DNA of 64,000 nucleotides from Saccharomonospora viridis DSM 43017 (GCF_000023865.1 NC_013159.1:1886001-1950000); one strand, 5' to 3'; shown: positions 1 to 8,949, numbered from the stretch's first letter. Numbers and translations are program-made. The notes: a model not told the origin generated them from the sequence alone.

Positions 1-353
1 TCGGGCGTGCGGCAGATGAGTAGGCGGCGCACCAGCCCGTTGTCGGTCAACTGCGCGGTGGCGTTGAAGGACGCTTCGAAAACGCCGTCGCGGGTGGTCT
101 GTCCGAGCACGAGTTCCGTATCGTCCACGGTGGCTCCCACCATGATGTGGTGGACGAGCGTGCTTTTCTCGCGCTGTTCCAGGTAGGCGATCAGGCCGGC
201 CCGGTCACCGACGAACTCGGTGGATTGCCCGCTGCCTCTGGAAAACTGCACCGACATCGCGAAGTCGTCGGCGATCATGTCGAGTACGCGGTCCGGGTCC
301 GTGGAGTCCATGGTATCGAACCAACGCTCGAGTGTCGGGGTAGGAGAGGTCAC
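1..353 (-). CDS. SnoaL/NTF2-like protein, 3' end outside window
   Basis: The reading frame runs leftward off the window edge, so only about 117 N-terminal residues are visible. The start is a GTG at 353-351, chosen because GGAGG lies about 7 bases upstream. The protein begins MTSPTPTLERWFDTMD. An N-terminal helix with 'DPDRVLDMIADDF' followed by alternating beta segments is the usual layout of the SnoaL/NTF2 fold, a small alpha+beta barrel found in polyketide cyclases, isomerases and many proteins of unknown function. No catalytic residue can be assigned. It reads away from the pseudogene debris to its right and shares no operon with it. Family membership is inferred from length and pattern only. 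Confidence 0.55.
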   Translation of the reverse strand, partial: MTSPTPTLERWFDTMDSTDPDRVLDMIADDFAMSVQFSRGSGQSTEFVGDRAGLIAYLEQREKSTLVHHIMVGATVDDTELVLGQTTRDGVFEASFNATAQLTDNGLVRRLLICRTP

Positions 354-629
354 CGGGCACCTCCGGGTAACACGAGCTTCGGGTCAGCGGCCATTCGACG
401 AGGTGTGGCCGGGTCGTTCCGGTCGCTGCTCTGTTCACGGCGGCGAGTAGGGCAGAGGCGATCCGCCACCTTTTAGAATTGAAGTTATTTCGAGTCGTTC
501 CCGGATGTCCACCGTCGGCCGGCTGACTCTGGGTTCGAATTGCTCCGAATGGAGTTGGCGATTCGGCTGTTTGCCCGGTAGTCTACTTGGCGGTTCGGGA
601 AGTCCTTCGTGGGTGTGGTGACGTTGGAG

Positions 630-1098
630 AGTTCAACGCTTTCGACGCACTCGTCACCGACGGCGACGCCACGAATACCTATGGACCGCTGAACCGTCTG
701 ATCACTACCAGCGGGCGTGCGCTGACCTATGCCGGGACGGGTGTCAAGGCCATCTCCGATGAGCAGGCCGACTATTCCTACACGCCCGACGGCGTTCCAC
801 TGGGATGAGTTAGGTGGAGGGCCTCGCTGCCCTGGGCCGATCTGCATACCGGTCTGATGGGGTTGGCCCGGGCGTAGGTGGTCTGGCGGGGTCGCGGTCG
901 TACGGCCCGTTCGGCCAACAGCTGGCGGACTCCGGCATCCAGCCGGGACTGGGGGTATCAGCATCGGTACACCGACCTGGGCAGCGGAAACGTGAATATG
1001 GGGCCCGCTGGTACCAGCCGGGAACGGGGACGTTCGCCAGCTGCGATACCGCCATGCTCGACCCTCGCGATCTCGGTAACGTCAACCGTTACGCGTAA
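630..1098 (+). pseudogene. Rhs/YD-repeat protein remnant, frameshifted
   Basis: Fragments of an Rhs/YD-repeat C-terminal core occur in the right order but in different frames. 'YGPLNRLI', 'RALTYAGTGVKA' and 'YSYTPDGVPLG' lie in one frame that stops at 806-808. 'SYGPFGQQLA' follows, then 'GYQHRYTDLGSGNVNMG' in a frame shifted by one, then 'ARWYQPGTGTF' back in the earlier frame. The two shifts fall in G-runs near 946 and 1005. Rhs proteins are very large polymorphic toxin or wall-associated proteins; only the end of the core is left, with no toxin domain. I read this as decayed debris, probably from a once-complete rhs gene. Confidence 0.65.
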
Positions 1099-1300
1099 TC
1101 GGTATAGCTACACGGTCAGCCTCGTCGATGAGGTGAGCTGGCCGCTGTAGAGGACTACACCTCGGGATCCGGTTTCAGGCTTAGGAAAGGCACAGCAGGT
1201 TCGATCTGGTGGCGGTGGTGTCGATGCCAACGAACCGAGTCCTATAGCCACACCCAAGGGATCAGCCAACCGGGGCCTCTGCCGCCAACGAACATCCATT

Positions 1301-1399
1301 GAAGGACTCGCCGATGACATCTGCTATCTGGCCTCACCGGGTGCTTCCAACGTCGTCGGCGCTGTACTCCTCAGCAACGGAGGGCGCTTCACCGTGTGA
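1301..1399 (+). pseudogene. C-terminal scrap of a short-chain dehydrogenase (SDR)
   Basis: A 33-codon stretch ending in TGA at 1397-1399 reads 'DDICYLASPGASNVVGAVLL' followed by 'SNGGRFTV'. This matches the last helix-strand of SDR oxidoreductases, where 'YLASxxAsyvtGavl.vDGG' is the signature; the Asp of DGG is Asn here. No Rossmann GxxxGxG or YxxxK motif lies upstream in any frame, so it is a remnant at most. The assignment rests on one short motif. Confidence 0.4.
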
Positions 1400-1523
1400 T
1401 GCCTTGCGTCAGAGGGCTACTGAAGCTTCGTGGCCAACGGTGAGCGCGGATGACGATCCTCAGCATGCCGCCGATATCACTGTGCACACAGGACACCGAC
1501 GGTACGCCATGCGTTGCCCTGTG

Positions 1524-1558
1524 GCGGGAAGGGCGGGACTCGCCTTCGCCCTTCCCGC
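1524..1558 (-). terminator. Hairpin downstream of the subtilase gene
   Basis: Arms 1524-1535 and 1547-1558 form a perfect 12-bp GC-rich inverted repeat with an 11-nt loop. It lies 13 bp beyond the stop codon of the minus-strand protease. There is no T-tract, which is common for actinomycete terminators. Confidence 0.7.
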
Positions 1559-1571
1559 TCGGATGTCGTGA

Positions 1572-2987
1572 TTACTTGACGGCGGCCAGCGCGTTCACGA
1601 GCCCGTGGCCGTAGAACGAGTTGTACGCCGCAGGACCGGTGCACCGGTCGTCGTCGGGACAGGGCATGTTGTCGGCCTTGGCCCGCAGCAGTGCCGAGAT
1701 GGCCTGCGGCGGAAGCTGGGGACGTTTGCTGGCGATCAGCGCGGCCACTCCGGCGGCGTGTGGCGCGGCCATCGAGGTGCCGCACTTGGTGCCGTACTGG
1801 CCGTTGAACACCGTGGAGAGGATGCAGCCCGACGTCGCTCCCGGGGGCAACTGATCACGGTCGCCACCCGGTGCGGCCACGTCGACCTCGCGGAGGCCGT
1901 AGTTGCTGAACGAGGACTTGGTGGCTTCGTAGCCGACGGACGAAACGGTCACCACACCGTCGAGCCCCTTGGGCAGGATGGCGCACCCGGAGTTCACAGG
2001 GTGCTGGCGGTTGGGGTCGTCGGCCGGCGGGTCCGCCAGGTCGAAGTCGCTGTTGCCGGCCGCGGCGACGTTGAGCACGCCCCGCTTCTGGGAGTAGGCC
2101 ACCGCACGCCGCACGGCTTCGTAGGCCGCCGCGTCACCGGGTTGGCTCGGACAGTAGAACATCCCCGGGTCGACGTAGTAACTGTTGTTGGTCACCTCGA
2201 AACGGTGCTCGGCCGCCCACATGAAACCGCAGACCGCCGCTTCGGGGTAGATGTAGCCCTCGTCGTTGACGACCTTCACCGACGCGATCCGCACGCCGGG
2301 GGCGACACCGGTGAAACCGCGCTCGGTGTCCTTGCCGGAGATCGTGCCGGCGACGTGGGTGCCGTGGTCGATGTTCGTCGAAGCCCACGCCTCGGGGCGG
2401 GTGTCAGGTGCGCCCGTGTTGCAGCCGACGGAGGTTTCCGGGTCCAGCGAGTCGACCAGCGCCGGGTGAGTGGGTTCGATCCCGGAGTCCAGTACGCCCA
2501 CCGTGACCGAGGGACTGCCCTCATTGATCGCATGGGCTTCCGGCGCGTGGATCATGTGCATGTCCCACTGTTGCGCGGAGAGATCCGCGGTCGAGACCAC
2601 GTCGACGGTCTCCTCGGTCTCGACCTCCGCACGAGCCTGCGCCCGGGCCACCGCGGCCGCCGTGTCGGGGTGGGCGACCTCGCGGGAGCCGGAGTAGGCG
2701 CGGTAGACACCGATCCGGTCGGCGAAGTCGGCGTTACGGGAGCTGGCCACCGCCACCCCGATCTCCGGGTAGTAGGCGACCCGCTCCCCGCACTTGGCGG
2801 CCAGTTCGGCGTCGACCACGGCTTGCGGCGTGCGCGGGTGATACAGCACCACGTAGGTGTAGGGGGTGCTGGTGGTGTCGCACTCCGCCGCTGCGGTGGG
2901 TTCGGCGGCGGCCACGGGAGCGGCCAGCACACCGCCGACGCCCAAGGTCAGGGCGGCGGGTAACAGCAGGGATCTGAATCGGGACAT
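1572..2987 (-). CDS. Secreted subtilisin-like serine protease (S8)
   Basis: A 471-residue extracellular protease. The start is the ATG at 2987, preceded by GGAGGTGGC; an in-frame start 48 bp further upstream would precede an atypical cysteine-containing leader. Residues 1-28 are a signal peptide (MSRFRSLLLPAALTLGVGG..., ending AAPVAAA). Residues 40-155 look like an inhibitor-type propeptide. The S8 catalytic triad is complete: Asp167 in 'VGVLDSGIE', His208 in 'DHGTHVAG' and Ser405 in 'GTSMAAPHAAG', with oxyanion Asn312 in 'AAAGNSD'. Paired cysteines (for example in 'SGCAILPKG', 'SGCILS' and 'KCGTS') suggest disulfides in the exported enzyme. It has no membrane anchor, unlike type VII-associated mycosins. 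It appears monocistronic, with the hairpin at 1524-1558 as terminator. Its substrate cannot be told from sequence. Confidence 0.93.
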   Translation of the reverse strand: MSRFRSLLLPAALTLGVGGVLAAPVAAAEPTAAAECDTTSTPYTYVVLYHPRTPQAVVDAELAAKCGERVAYYPEIGVAVASSRNADFADRIGVYRAYSGSREVAHPDTAAAVARAQARAEVETEETVDVVSTADLSAQQWDMHMIHAPEAHAINEGSPSVTVGVLDSGIEPTHPALVDSLDPETSVGCNTGAPDTRPEAWASTNIDHGTHVAGTISGKDTERGFTGVAPGVRIASVKVVNDEGYIYPEAAVCGFMWAAEHRFEVTNNSYYVDPGMFYCPSQPGDAAAYEAVRRAVAYSQKRGVLNVAAAGNSDFDLADPPADDPNRQHPVNSGCAILPKGLDGVVTVSSVGYEATKSSFSNYGLREVDVAAPGGDRDQLPPGATSGCILSTVFNGQYGTKCGTSMAAPHAAGVAALIASKRPQLPPQAISALLRAKADNMPCPDDDRCTGPAAYNSFYGHGLVNALAAVK

Positions 2988-3408
2988 GCCACCTCCGGCT
3001 CGGTTTGTCGAACAGCACAGTCCGAACTCACACATTCGGGTGAACTTTAGACAAAGCCTTGCCGATTTCCCGCCGCCGAAAGTCGTAGGCCGAATGGCCG
3101 CACATCGGGAAAGACGGTGGCGTCACGATCGCGAAAAGAAGAGCGTCTGCCACGGAAATTTCATCCGCTGCGCCATGTCGTTGACTTCTTGTCCGCGATA
3201 ACGGGGAGGGCGTTGCGAGGCCGCCGACGTCCACGAAGTGAGCAGGGGTGCCGAATAGCGGACAGCCGGGCCTTTCCGGTAGCGATGGTCGACGGCGGCG
3301 AACCGATCGAGCCGATACGCCGCTGCACGGTTTCCGAACGCGTCCGGTGCGTCGAGGATCACGACGTGTTCCCGGAATATCCGCCTCGAGCGCAGGGTTA
3401 TCGGCGAT
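2988..3408. other. Intergenic region, divergent promoters expected
   Basis: This stretch separates the protease (leftward) from the FrnE-like gene (rightward) and must hold both promoters. ORFs on either strand here are short, compositionally random and without recognisable motifs. No operator palindrome stood out by eye. Confidence 0.4.
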
Positions 3409-4065
3409 ATGTCTGCTTCTGTCCGCGTCGACGTGTGGTCCGACATCGCGTGTCCGTGGTGCTACATCGGCAAGCGCAAGTTCGAAGCCGCCCTGGCCGA
3501 GTTCGACGGCGCTGCCGATGTCACCGTGACCTACCGCAGCTTCGAACTCGCGCCGGACACCCCGGTGGACTTCGACGGCAGTGAGATCGACTTCCTGGCC
3601 GGGCACAAAGGGATGCCCCGCGAGCAGGTCGAACAGATGCTGCGACAGGTGTCGGCGGTCGCCGAGTCGGTCGGTCTCCGCTACGACTTCGACGCGCTGC
3701 GCCACACCAAGACGCTGCTGGCCCACCAGGCGCTGCACCATGCCAAGAAGCACGGTAAGCAGCTCGATCTGGTGGAGCGGCTGTTTCAGGCCTACTTCAC
3801 CGAAGGGCGGCACGTGGGCCGAGCCGAAGAGCTGGCCGAGCTGGCCGCCGAGGTGGGGCTCGACCGCGACGAGACGTTCCGGAAGTTGCAGGAAGGCACC
3901 TACGCCGACGCCGTGCAGGACGACCTGCGGCAGGCCAAGGCCTTCGGCATCCGCGGCGTGCCGTTCTACGTGTTCAACGAACGCTATGCCGTCTCCGGCG
4001 CGCAGCAGCCCGACGTCTTCCTCCAAGCACTCCGAAAGGCGCGATCCGAGGGGGTGTCCTCATGA
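3409..4065 (+). CDS. FrnE-like DsbA-family thioredoxin-fold protein
   Basis: A 218-residue cytoplasmic DsbA-superfamily protein of the FrnE/2-hydroxychromene-2-carboxylate isomerase-like group. The N-terminal strand leads straight into the redox motif 'SDIACPWCYIG' (Cys15, Cys18, CPWC). A helical insertion with the family pattern 'HTKTLLAHQALHHAKK' follows near residues 100-115. The closing 'GIRGVPFYVFNERYAVSGAQ' (about 180-200) carries the cis-Pro 'GVPF' of the fold. Length matches the family. There is no signal peptide, so it probably acts as a cytosolic thiol-disulfide oxidoreductase; the substrate is unknown. Its stop overlaps the next start as ATGA, so the two are translationally coupled. 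Confidence 0.9.
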   Translation: MSASVRVDVWSDIACPWCYIGKRKFEAALAEFDGAADVTVTYRSFELAPDTPVDFDGSEIDFLAGHKGMPREQVEQMLRQVSAVAESVGLRYDFDALRHTKTLLAHQALHHAKKHGKQLDLVERLFQAYFTEGRHVGRAEELAELAAEVGLDRDETFRKLQEGTYADAVQDDLRQAKAFGIRGVPFYVFNERYAVSGAQQPDVFLQALRKARSEGVSS

Positions 4066-4271
4066 CCGAGCCGACGTCGCGGGAACCGGGCGGGACTTTC
4101 GGCACGTCGAGTCAGGAGGAGCCGACGGGCCTGCTGGAGGCGACGCCCGCGCAAGAGCGGAGTCCCTTCACCGTGATCGGCGCTTCGGACGCCGCGGTCT
4201 GCGTTGACGGAGTGTGTTCCGTGCCGCCGCAGCCCATCGGGGGAACCGAACGGCGTGGCCACGAGGCCTGA
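4062..4271 (+). CDS. Small two-cysteine protein coupled to FrnE-like gene
   Basis: A 69-residue protein whose ATG overlaps the FrnE-like stop by four bases. It has a disordered, Ser/Thr/Glu-rich first half, then 'PFTVIGASDAAVCVDGVCSVP', where two cysteines are spaced CxxxxC (residues about 47 and 52). I do not recognise a named family. The coupling to a dithiol oxidoreductase and the paired cysteines suggest a redox partner or substrate, or a metal-binding peptide; that is inference. GC-rich codon use matches its neighbours, so it is probably a real gene. Confidence 0.7.
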   Translation: MTEPTSREPGGTFGTSSQEEPTGLLEATPAQERSPFTVIGASDAAVCVDGVCSVPPQPIGGTERRGHEA

Positions 4272-4368
4272 GGACACCGCCGCGGAGACGCGTTGTCGGC
4301 GGATTCAAAAGGAATGTCGTCCCGCGGCGGGGGCATGCCGATCGCGATGAGTGGGTTTTTCGGACTCG

Positions 4369-5655
4369 CTAGTCGAGATTGGCGAGTTTGCGCCGCAACA
4401 GTGCCCGCTCACGCGCGTTACCGCACAGCTCGATGGCGCGCCGCAATTCGGTGCGCGCCTCGGAAGCGCGCCCCAACCGGATCAACAGCTCCCCACGAAC
4501 GCTGGGGAGCAGATGCGAGTTCGGTAGGGCGCCGGCGGCGACCAGATCGTCCACGATCCGTAACGCCGCCTTCGGCCCCTGAGCCATGGAGACCGCCACC
4601 GCGCGGTTGAGTTCCACCACCGGTGACGGCGCGAGGCGGTTGAGGGCCTCGTAGAGGAGCACGATGCGGTCCCAGTTCGTCGCGTCGACCGACGGGGCGA
4701 TGGCGTGGCACTCCGCGATCGCCGCCTGCAGGCCGTACGCGCCCAGGCCACGGCCGATCCGAGCAGCACGGCTCAGAGCCGCCCGACCTCGTCGGATCGC
4801 GGCCTGGTCCCAGCGGCGGCGGTCCTGCTGCTCCAACAGCACCGGCTCCCCGTCCGGCCCGGTGCGGGCGGGAAACCGCGCGGCGGTCAGCTCGAGCAGC
4901 GCCAGCAGACCGTGGACCTCCGGTTCGTCCGGCATCAGCCGAGCCAACACTCGTGCGAGCCGTTGGGCTTCGCCGGCGAGGTCGAACCGGATCAGGTCGT
5001 CACCGGAGCTCGCCGTCGACCCCTCGGTGAAGATCAGATAGATCACGTTGAGGACCGAGCCGAGTCGCCGAACCCGCTCCTCGGGTGGCGGCACCCCGAA
5101 CGGCACCCGGGCCGCCTTGAGCGTCTTCTTCGCCCGGGTGATCCGCGCCTGCACGGTGGCGGTCGGCGCCAGGAAGGCCTTGGCGATCTCGTCGCTGGTG
5201 AGGCCCCCGACCACGCGCAGGGTGAGCGCTATCCGCGCCTCTTTCGACAGCACCGGATGGCAGGCGATGAACATCAACGCGAGCACGTCGTCGTCGATCC
5301 GGTCCGGATCCCACAGCACGTCCTCGGCGCCGTCGGGTGGATTGGTGGGCGCGCTCCCCGAGGAGATGCCGCCCTCGCGTAGGTCGTGGGCGAGGGCGGC
5401 GTACCTCTTTTCAAGAGCGGTGTTCCGGCGGAACGCGTCGATCGCGCGGCGTCGACCGACGGTGAGCAACCAGCCCGCGGCGTTGCGGGGAACCCCCTCG
5501 CGTGGCCAGGTCACCAGCGCCTCGGCCAACGCCTCCTGGGCGAGATCCTCGGCCAACGCGAAATCGCCGGTGTATCGCGCGAGTGCGCCGACGATACGCG
5601 CGGACTCGATCCGCCAGACGGCGGCGACGGTGTCACGGCCGGAGGTGTCGGTCAT
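4369..5655 (-). CDS. ECF sigma factor with C-terminal TPR-like extension (ECF42 type)
   Basis: A 428-residue extracytoplasmic-function sigma factor, about twice the usual ECF length. Region 2 lies near residues 12-80 ('RIVGALARYTGDFALAEDLAQEALAEAL', then 'AAGWLLTVGRRRAIDAFRR'). Region 4 lies near 125-180, with the helix-turn-helix 'GLTSDEIAKAFLAPTATVQ' and 'RITRAKKTL'. The remaining 240 residues carry the conserved 'LNVIYLIFTEG' segment and a helical, TPR-like domain ('LYEALNRLAPSPVVELNRAVAVS', 'GELLIRLGRASEARTELRRAI'). This is the ECF42 architecture, in which the extension replaces a classical anti-sigma factor for control. As in that family, the gene lies 15 bp downstream of a DGPF/YCII gene in the same orientation, so the pair forms an operon. 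Confidence 0.92.
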   Translation of the reverse strand: MTDTSGRDTVAAVWRIESARIVGALARYTGDFALAEDLAQEALAEALVTWPREGVPRNAAGWLLTVGRRRAIDAFRRNTALEKRYAALAHDLREGGISSGSAPTNPPDGAEDVLWDPDRIDDDVLALMFIACHPVLSKEARIALTLRVVGGLTSDEIAKAFLAPTATVQARITRAKKTLKAARVPFGVPPPEERVRRLGSVLNVIYLIFTEGSTASSGDDLIRFDLAGEAQRLARVLARLMPDEPEVHGLLALLELTAARFPARTGPDGEPVLLEQQDRRRWDQAAIRRGRAALSRAARIGRGLGAYGLQAAIAECHAIAPSVDATNWDRIVLLYEALNRLAPSPVVELNRAVAVSMAQGPKAALRIVDDLVAAGALPNSHLLPSVRGELLIRLGRASEARTELRRAIELCGNARERALLRRKLANLD

Positions 5656-5670
5656 CGCTGGGCAGCCCGC

Positions 5671-6090
5671 TCACAGCTGACCGGTGGCCTCGCGCCACGC
5701 CCGTTCTTTTTTGACCCACTCGTTGTCCTGGGGGAACTCGTCGATCGTGGTGACCCGACGGATCTCGGTTTTGAATCCCGGCCCCCTCATCGGTGACCGC
5801 TTGGCCCATTCGATGGCTTCCTCCTTCGAGGCCACGTTGAGGATGTAGAAGCCGCCGAACAACTCCTTCGTCTCGCCGTACGGGCCATCGGTGACCACGG
5901 GAGGTTCGGAGGAGTAGTCGACGACCACGCCCTCGGAGGCGTCGTCGAGTCCCTCCGCGGCGAGGAGGACACCGGCGCGGATCATCTCGTCGTTGAACTT
6001 GCCGACGGTCTCCAGCATCTCGTCGAGATCGGCGTTCTGCATCGCCGCGAGTCCCTCGTCGGTGGCGCGCATGATCAGCATGTACTTCAC
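5671..6090 (-). CDS. DGPF/YCII-domain protein, partner of the ECF sigma factor
   Basis: A 139-residue YCII-related protein. The start is the GTG at 6090 (MKYMLIMRATDEG), set by GAAGGAG 8 bases upstream; the frame is open 72 bp further but reads non-family sequence. The hallmark DGPF motif appears as DGPY in 'TDGPYGETKELFGGFYIL' (residues 68-71). The family forms ferredoxin-like dimers of unknown biochemical role and is habitually encoded beside ECF41/42 sigma factors, as here, where it is the first gene of the operon. The F-to-Y change in the motif is conservative. Confidence 0.9.
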   Translation of the reverse strand: MKYMLIMRATDEGLAAMQNADLDEMLETVGKFNDEMIRAGVLLAAEGLDDASEGVVVDYSSEPPVVTDGPYGETKELFGGFYILNVASKEEAIEWAKRSPMRGPGFKTEIRRVTTIDEFPQDNEWVKKERAWREATGQL

Positions 6091-7462
6091 GGTTCTGTCT
6101 CCTTCGGGTTGTCCGTCCGGGCCCCCTTTCGGACCCGTCACCCCCAGGCCGAACGGGAACACCCGCCGATCGACACCCCACCGAGATTTTTTTCGGGGAT
6201 TCCGCGGGACGCACGGTGTGCCGGTCGTGGCTGTCCATGGGAGGGGACCGGTTGGACGGGCTGCGCGGCCGTTCGCGGGCGGCTCGGTCCGAGACTTACG
6301 CAGGCATGACCATCACCGTCGATTCAGGGTTCACTTCGTGTGCGTGACGGCGACGATGTCGTTCCTCGGGCGACGACGTTCGATCGTGATGACCTGACCT
6401 CCTGCGCTTATGGTGACTGTGCGATCGCTGTGAGCGACCCTGTCACCATACCGACAGGAGCCGTTGATTCACGGTGCGTATGGATTGCTTTCCGGTGGGC
6501 CAGCGTGGCCGAGGGAAGAATTTCAAGAATATTTCAACTTTCCGCTCGCTCTGCTTTCGTATCGGCAGGGAATGCGGGCATTCGATCTTGTGTTGAGCCG
6601 GCAAAACCGCTGGTCCAGGGCTTGACGAGGCTGCTTGGCCGGACAGAGGCCCGGCGTCACCGAGTGTGGTGGACGCTACCCAGTGGCCGGCCCCGTCTAT
6701 ACAGTTCGCCATACCGACATGCACCTACGCGGATCACGCGAGCCGAAACACGGAAGCGATGTGAACCGCGAGCGTCGTCGAGGCAGATGTGAGGTGCCCA
6801 GCGTTGAGCCCCGGAGAGCAGTCGGCGGACTTCGTCCGCGCGCTGACGTCGTCGGATGTTCCCGGCGATGCCGCTCGCGTCGTCCGCGGCATGGTTCTCG
6901 CCGTGTCGGGTGACGCTCCTGCCGGCGTGATCGGGTTGTGCGGCTCCCGTCCGCTCCGACCGAGCCGGGGACGGGCCGCGGAGTCGATGGTGATTCGCGG
7001 CTTACCGCATCGGTACGTCCGACCTCGGCGTTTCGGGTGTGACATCGCCAAGGATCCTCATGGTTCGTATTCGCGCTCTCGATGTCGCCCCGGACATCCC
7101 GAGAAGAAATCTACCGAAACGGCGACATATCGCGTGCTTTTTCGGTCGCGCCTTTTCTGTCGCGGCTCGTCCCGGGCCGCAGCGAAAAAAGTCGCGATTC
7201 GGGAATCGAAAGCGTCCAACATGTTGAGGGCATAGACGTTCTTGGTCGGGATCGGTTTTCACTGAGCGTGCACGGCTGCGTCATAGCCGCAATCTTCTCT
7301 TCGGGTTGTATGGGGTTGGGGTTATGTTGAGCGGTGAATCGGTGGCAGAAAGAGATTTCAGGTTCAGAGCCGATGGCTTCTCGTGGGGCACATCGGGCCT
7401 GGTAGTCGGTTAGTTGCGGGTCGTCGCCTGTCGTATTTCAGGCGCTCGTCAGGAGTATTCGT
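6091..7462. other. Long gene-free region, 1.37 kb
   Basis: I see no convincing gene. Open frames here have mixed codon position bias and no family motif. A 9-bp inverted repeat, TATGGTGAC (6409-6417) with GTCACCATA (6442-6450), could be an operator. The stretch must contain the promoter of the ECF/DGPF operon at its left end and that of the symporter at its right end. Local GC falls in places (for example 6480-6560 and 7250-7450), which may mark decayed DNA. Confidence 0.5.
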
Positions 7463-8779
7463 ATGTCCGTATCCACTCAAGTCTCCCGTTCCGGGCAAGG
7501 TGACGCCAAAATCACCAGGCGTGTCCTTGTTGGAACGGTGATCGGTACCACCATCGAGTGGTATGATTTCTTCGTCTACGCCACCACGGCCGCCCTGGTT
7601 TTCGGTGAGCTCTTCTTCGAGCCGCTCGGTCGGGAGAACGCGGTTCTGAACCAAGTGGTCGCTTTCGCCACCATCGGGATCAGCTTCCTTTTCAGGCCGC
7701 TAGGGGCGGTGATCGCCGGGCATCTCGGTGACCGGCTGGGGCGGAAGCAGACCTTGGTGTTGACCCTGCTTCTGATGGGCGGGGCGACCACGGCGATGGG
7801 ACTGTTGCCGACGTATGCCCAGATCGGCTTCTGGGCACCGCTCATCCTCATGGTCCTGCGGATCCTGCAAGGGCTTTCCGCCGGAGGGGAGTGGGGAGGC
7901 GCCGCGTTGATGTCCGTGGAGCACGCCCCTCGGGGACGGCGTGGCATCAGTGGCGCGTACCCGCAGATCGGTGCCCCGATCGGCATGTTCACGGCTTCTC
8001 TGGCAGTGAGCGTTATGACCGTGGCCGTCGGGATGGAGAACTTCGTCGCGTGGGGTTGGCGAATCCCGTTCCTCCTCTCGGCGGTGTTGATCCTGGCGGG
8101 CTACATCATCCGCAGGGCCACCGAGGAATCCCCGGTGTTCGAGGAGCTCCGCGCCCGTCGACGGGAGTTGTCGGCGCCGCTTCGGGTGCTCGTCAAGAAG
8201 CACCCGTGGGAGGTGGTGCGAGGCGCTCTCGTCTTCGCCGGTAACAACGCGGCGGGATGGGTGCTCATCGCGTACATCCCTTCCTACGGCGTGAACACCC
8301 TGGGGCTGGCGCAGGGTGAGGTCTTCGCGGTGACGGGCCTGGCCGCGGCGGGATGGGTCGCCACCACGCTGTGGAGCGGGTCCGTCTCCGACCGGCTCGG
8401 GCGGGGGAAGACGTTCCAGATCGGCTACGTCGCGCTCATCGTCTGGATGATCCCCATGTTCCTGCTGATCGAGCACGAGGCCATCTGGTCGCTCGGTGTG
8501 GCGGTCGTGGCCCTGACGTTCGGGTTGGGGTTCTCCTACGGTCCCCTGTCGGCCCTGTACGCGGAGATGTTCCCGGCCGAGGTGCGGTACTCGGGAACCT
8601 CCATCTCTTACGCCCTCGGCACCATCGTCGGCGGCGCTTTCGCCCCGATGATCGCCGAGATCCTCCTCGCGAGCACCGGATGGTCCCCCTCGATCGGCCT
8701 CTACCTGATGGCGCTCGCGTTCATCTCCCTGCTCGCGGTCAGGGGGGTGCAAGATCGACGCGATGCTCCGCTGACCTGA
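7463..8779 (+). CDS. MFS transporter, metabolite:H+ symporter (MHS) family
   Basis: A 438-residue membrane protein with about 12 predicted transmembrane segments. AGGAG sits 8 bases before the ATG. MHS hallmarks: 'GTVIGTTIEWYDFFVYAT' in TM1, 'FLFRPLGAVIAGHLGDRLGRK' at the TM2-TM3 loop (the MFS GxxxDRxGRr motif), and 'RILQGLSAGGEWGGAALMSVEHAP' in TM4. The second half repeats the loop motif as 'SGSVSDRLGRGKTF'. The family (ProP, KgtP, ShiA) imports small organic acids, betaines or aromatic acids with protons; the substrate cannot be decided here. It is monocistronic, with its own hairpin terminator just downstream. Confidence 0.93.
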   Translation: MSVSTQVSRSGQGDAKITRRVLVGTVIGTTIEWYDFFVYATTAALVFGELFFEPLGRENAVLNQVVAFATIGISFLFRPLGAVIAGHLGDRLGRKQTLVLTLLLMGGATTAMGLLPTYAQIGFWAPLILMVLRILQGLSAGGEWGGAALMSVEHAPRGRRGISGAYPQIGAPIGMFTASLAVSVMTVAVGMENFVAWGWRIPFLLSAVLILAGYIIRRATEESPVFEELRARRRELSAPLRVLVKKHPWEVVRGALVFAGNNAAGWVLIAYIPSYGVNTLGLAQGEVFAVTGLAAAGWVATTLWSGSVSDRLGRGKTFQIGYVALIVWMIPMFLLIEHEAIWSLGVAVVALTFGLGFSYGPLSALYAEMFPAEVRYSGTSISYALGTIVGGAFAPMIAEILLASTGWSPSIGLYLMALAFISLLAVRGVQDRRDAPLT

Positions 8780-8799
8780 CCCCGGCGGTTCGTGTCGAT

Positions 8800-8835
8800 G
8801 TGGGGCGTGGCCACGGCATCGTGGCCACGCCCCAC
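8800..8835 (+). terminator. Perfect 16-bp hairpin after the MHS symporter
   Basis: Arms 8800-8815 and 8820-8835 are exact reverse complements around a 4-nt GCAT loop. It lies 21 bp after the symporter stop. It has no strong T-run but is very stable, so it is very probably a terminator. Confidence 0.85.
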
Positions 8836-8949
8836 GTTCGTTCGGGCGGGATCGCGGCGAGGCGTGGCCATGGTCGCGACTCAGCCGTCGGATGTCTTGG
8901 CTTGCGGCAGCGGGCAGGAGCACTTCGGCCGCGTTCTCCATGAACCAGT

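Noticed and set aside
520-560. tRNA T-arm-like GGTTCGAAT
   Set aside because: No matching acceptor stem, anticodon arm or CCA-end context was found around it.
1605-2963. 452-codon plus-strand frame opposite the protease
   Set aside because: Antisense shadow of a gene with a complete S8 triad; its translation is Arg/Gly/Val-rich without motifs.
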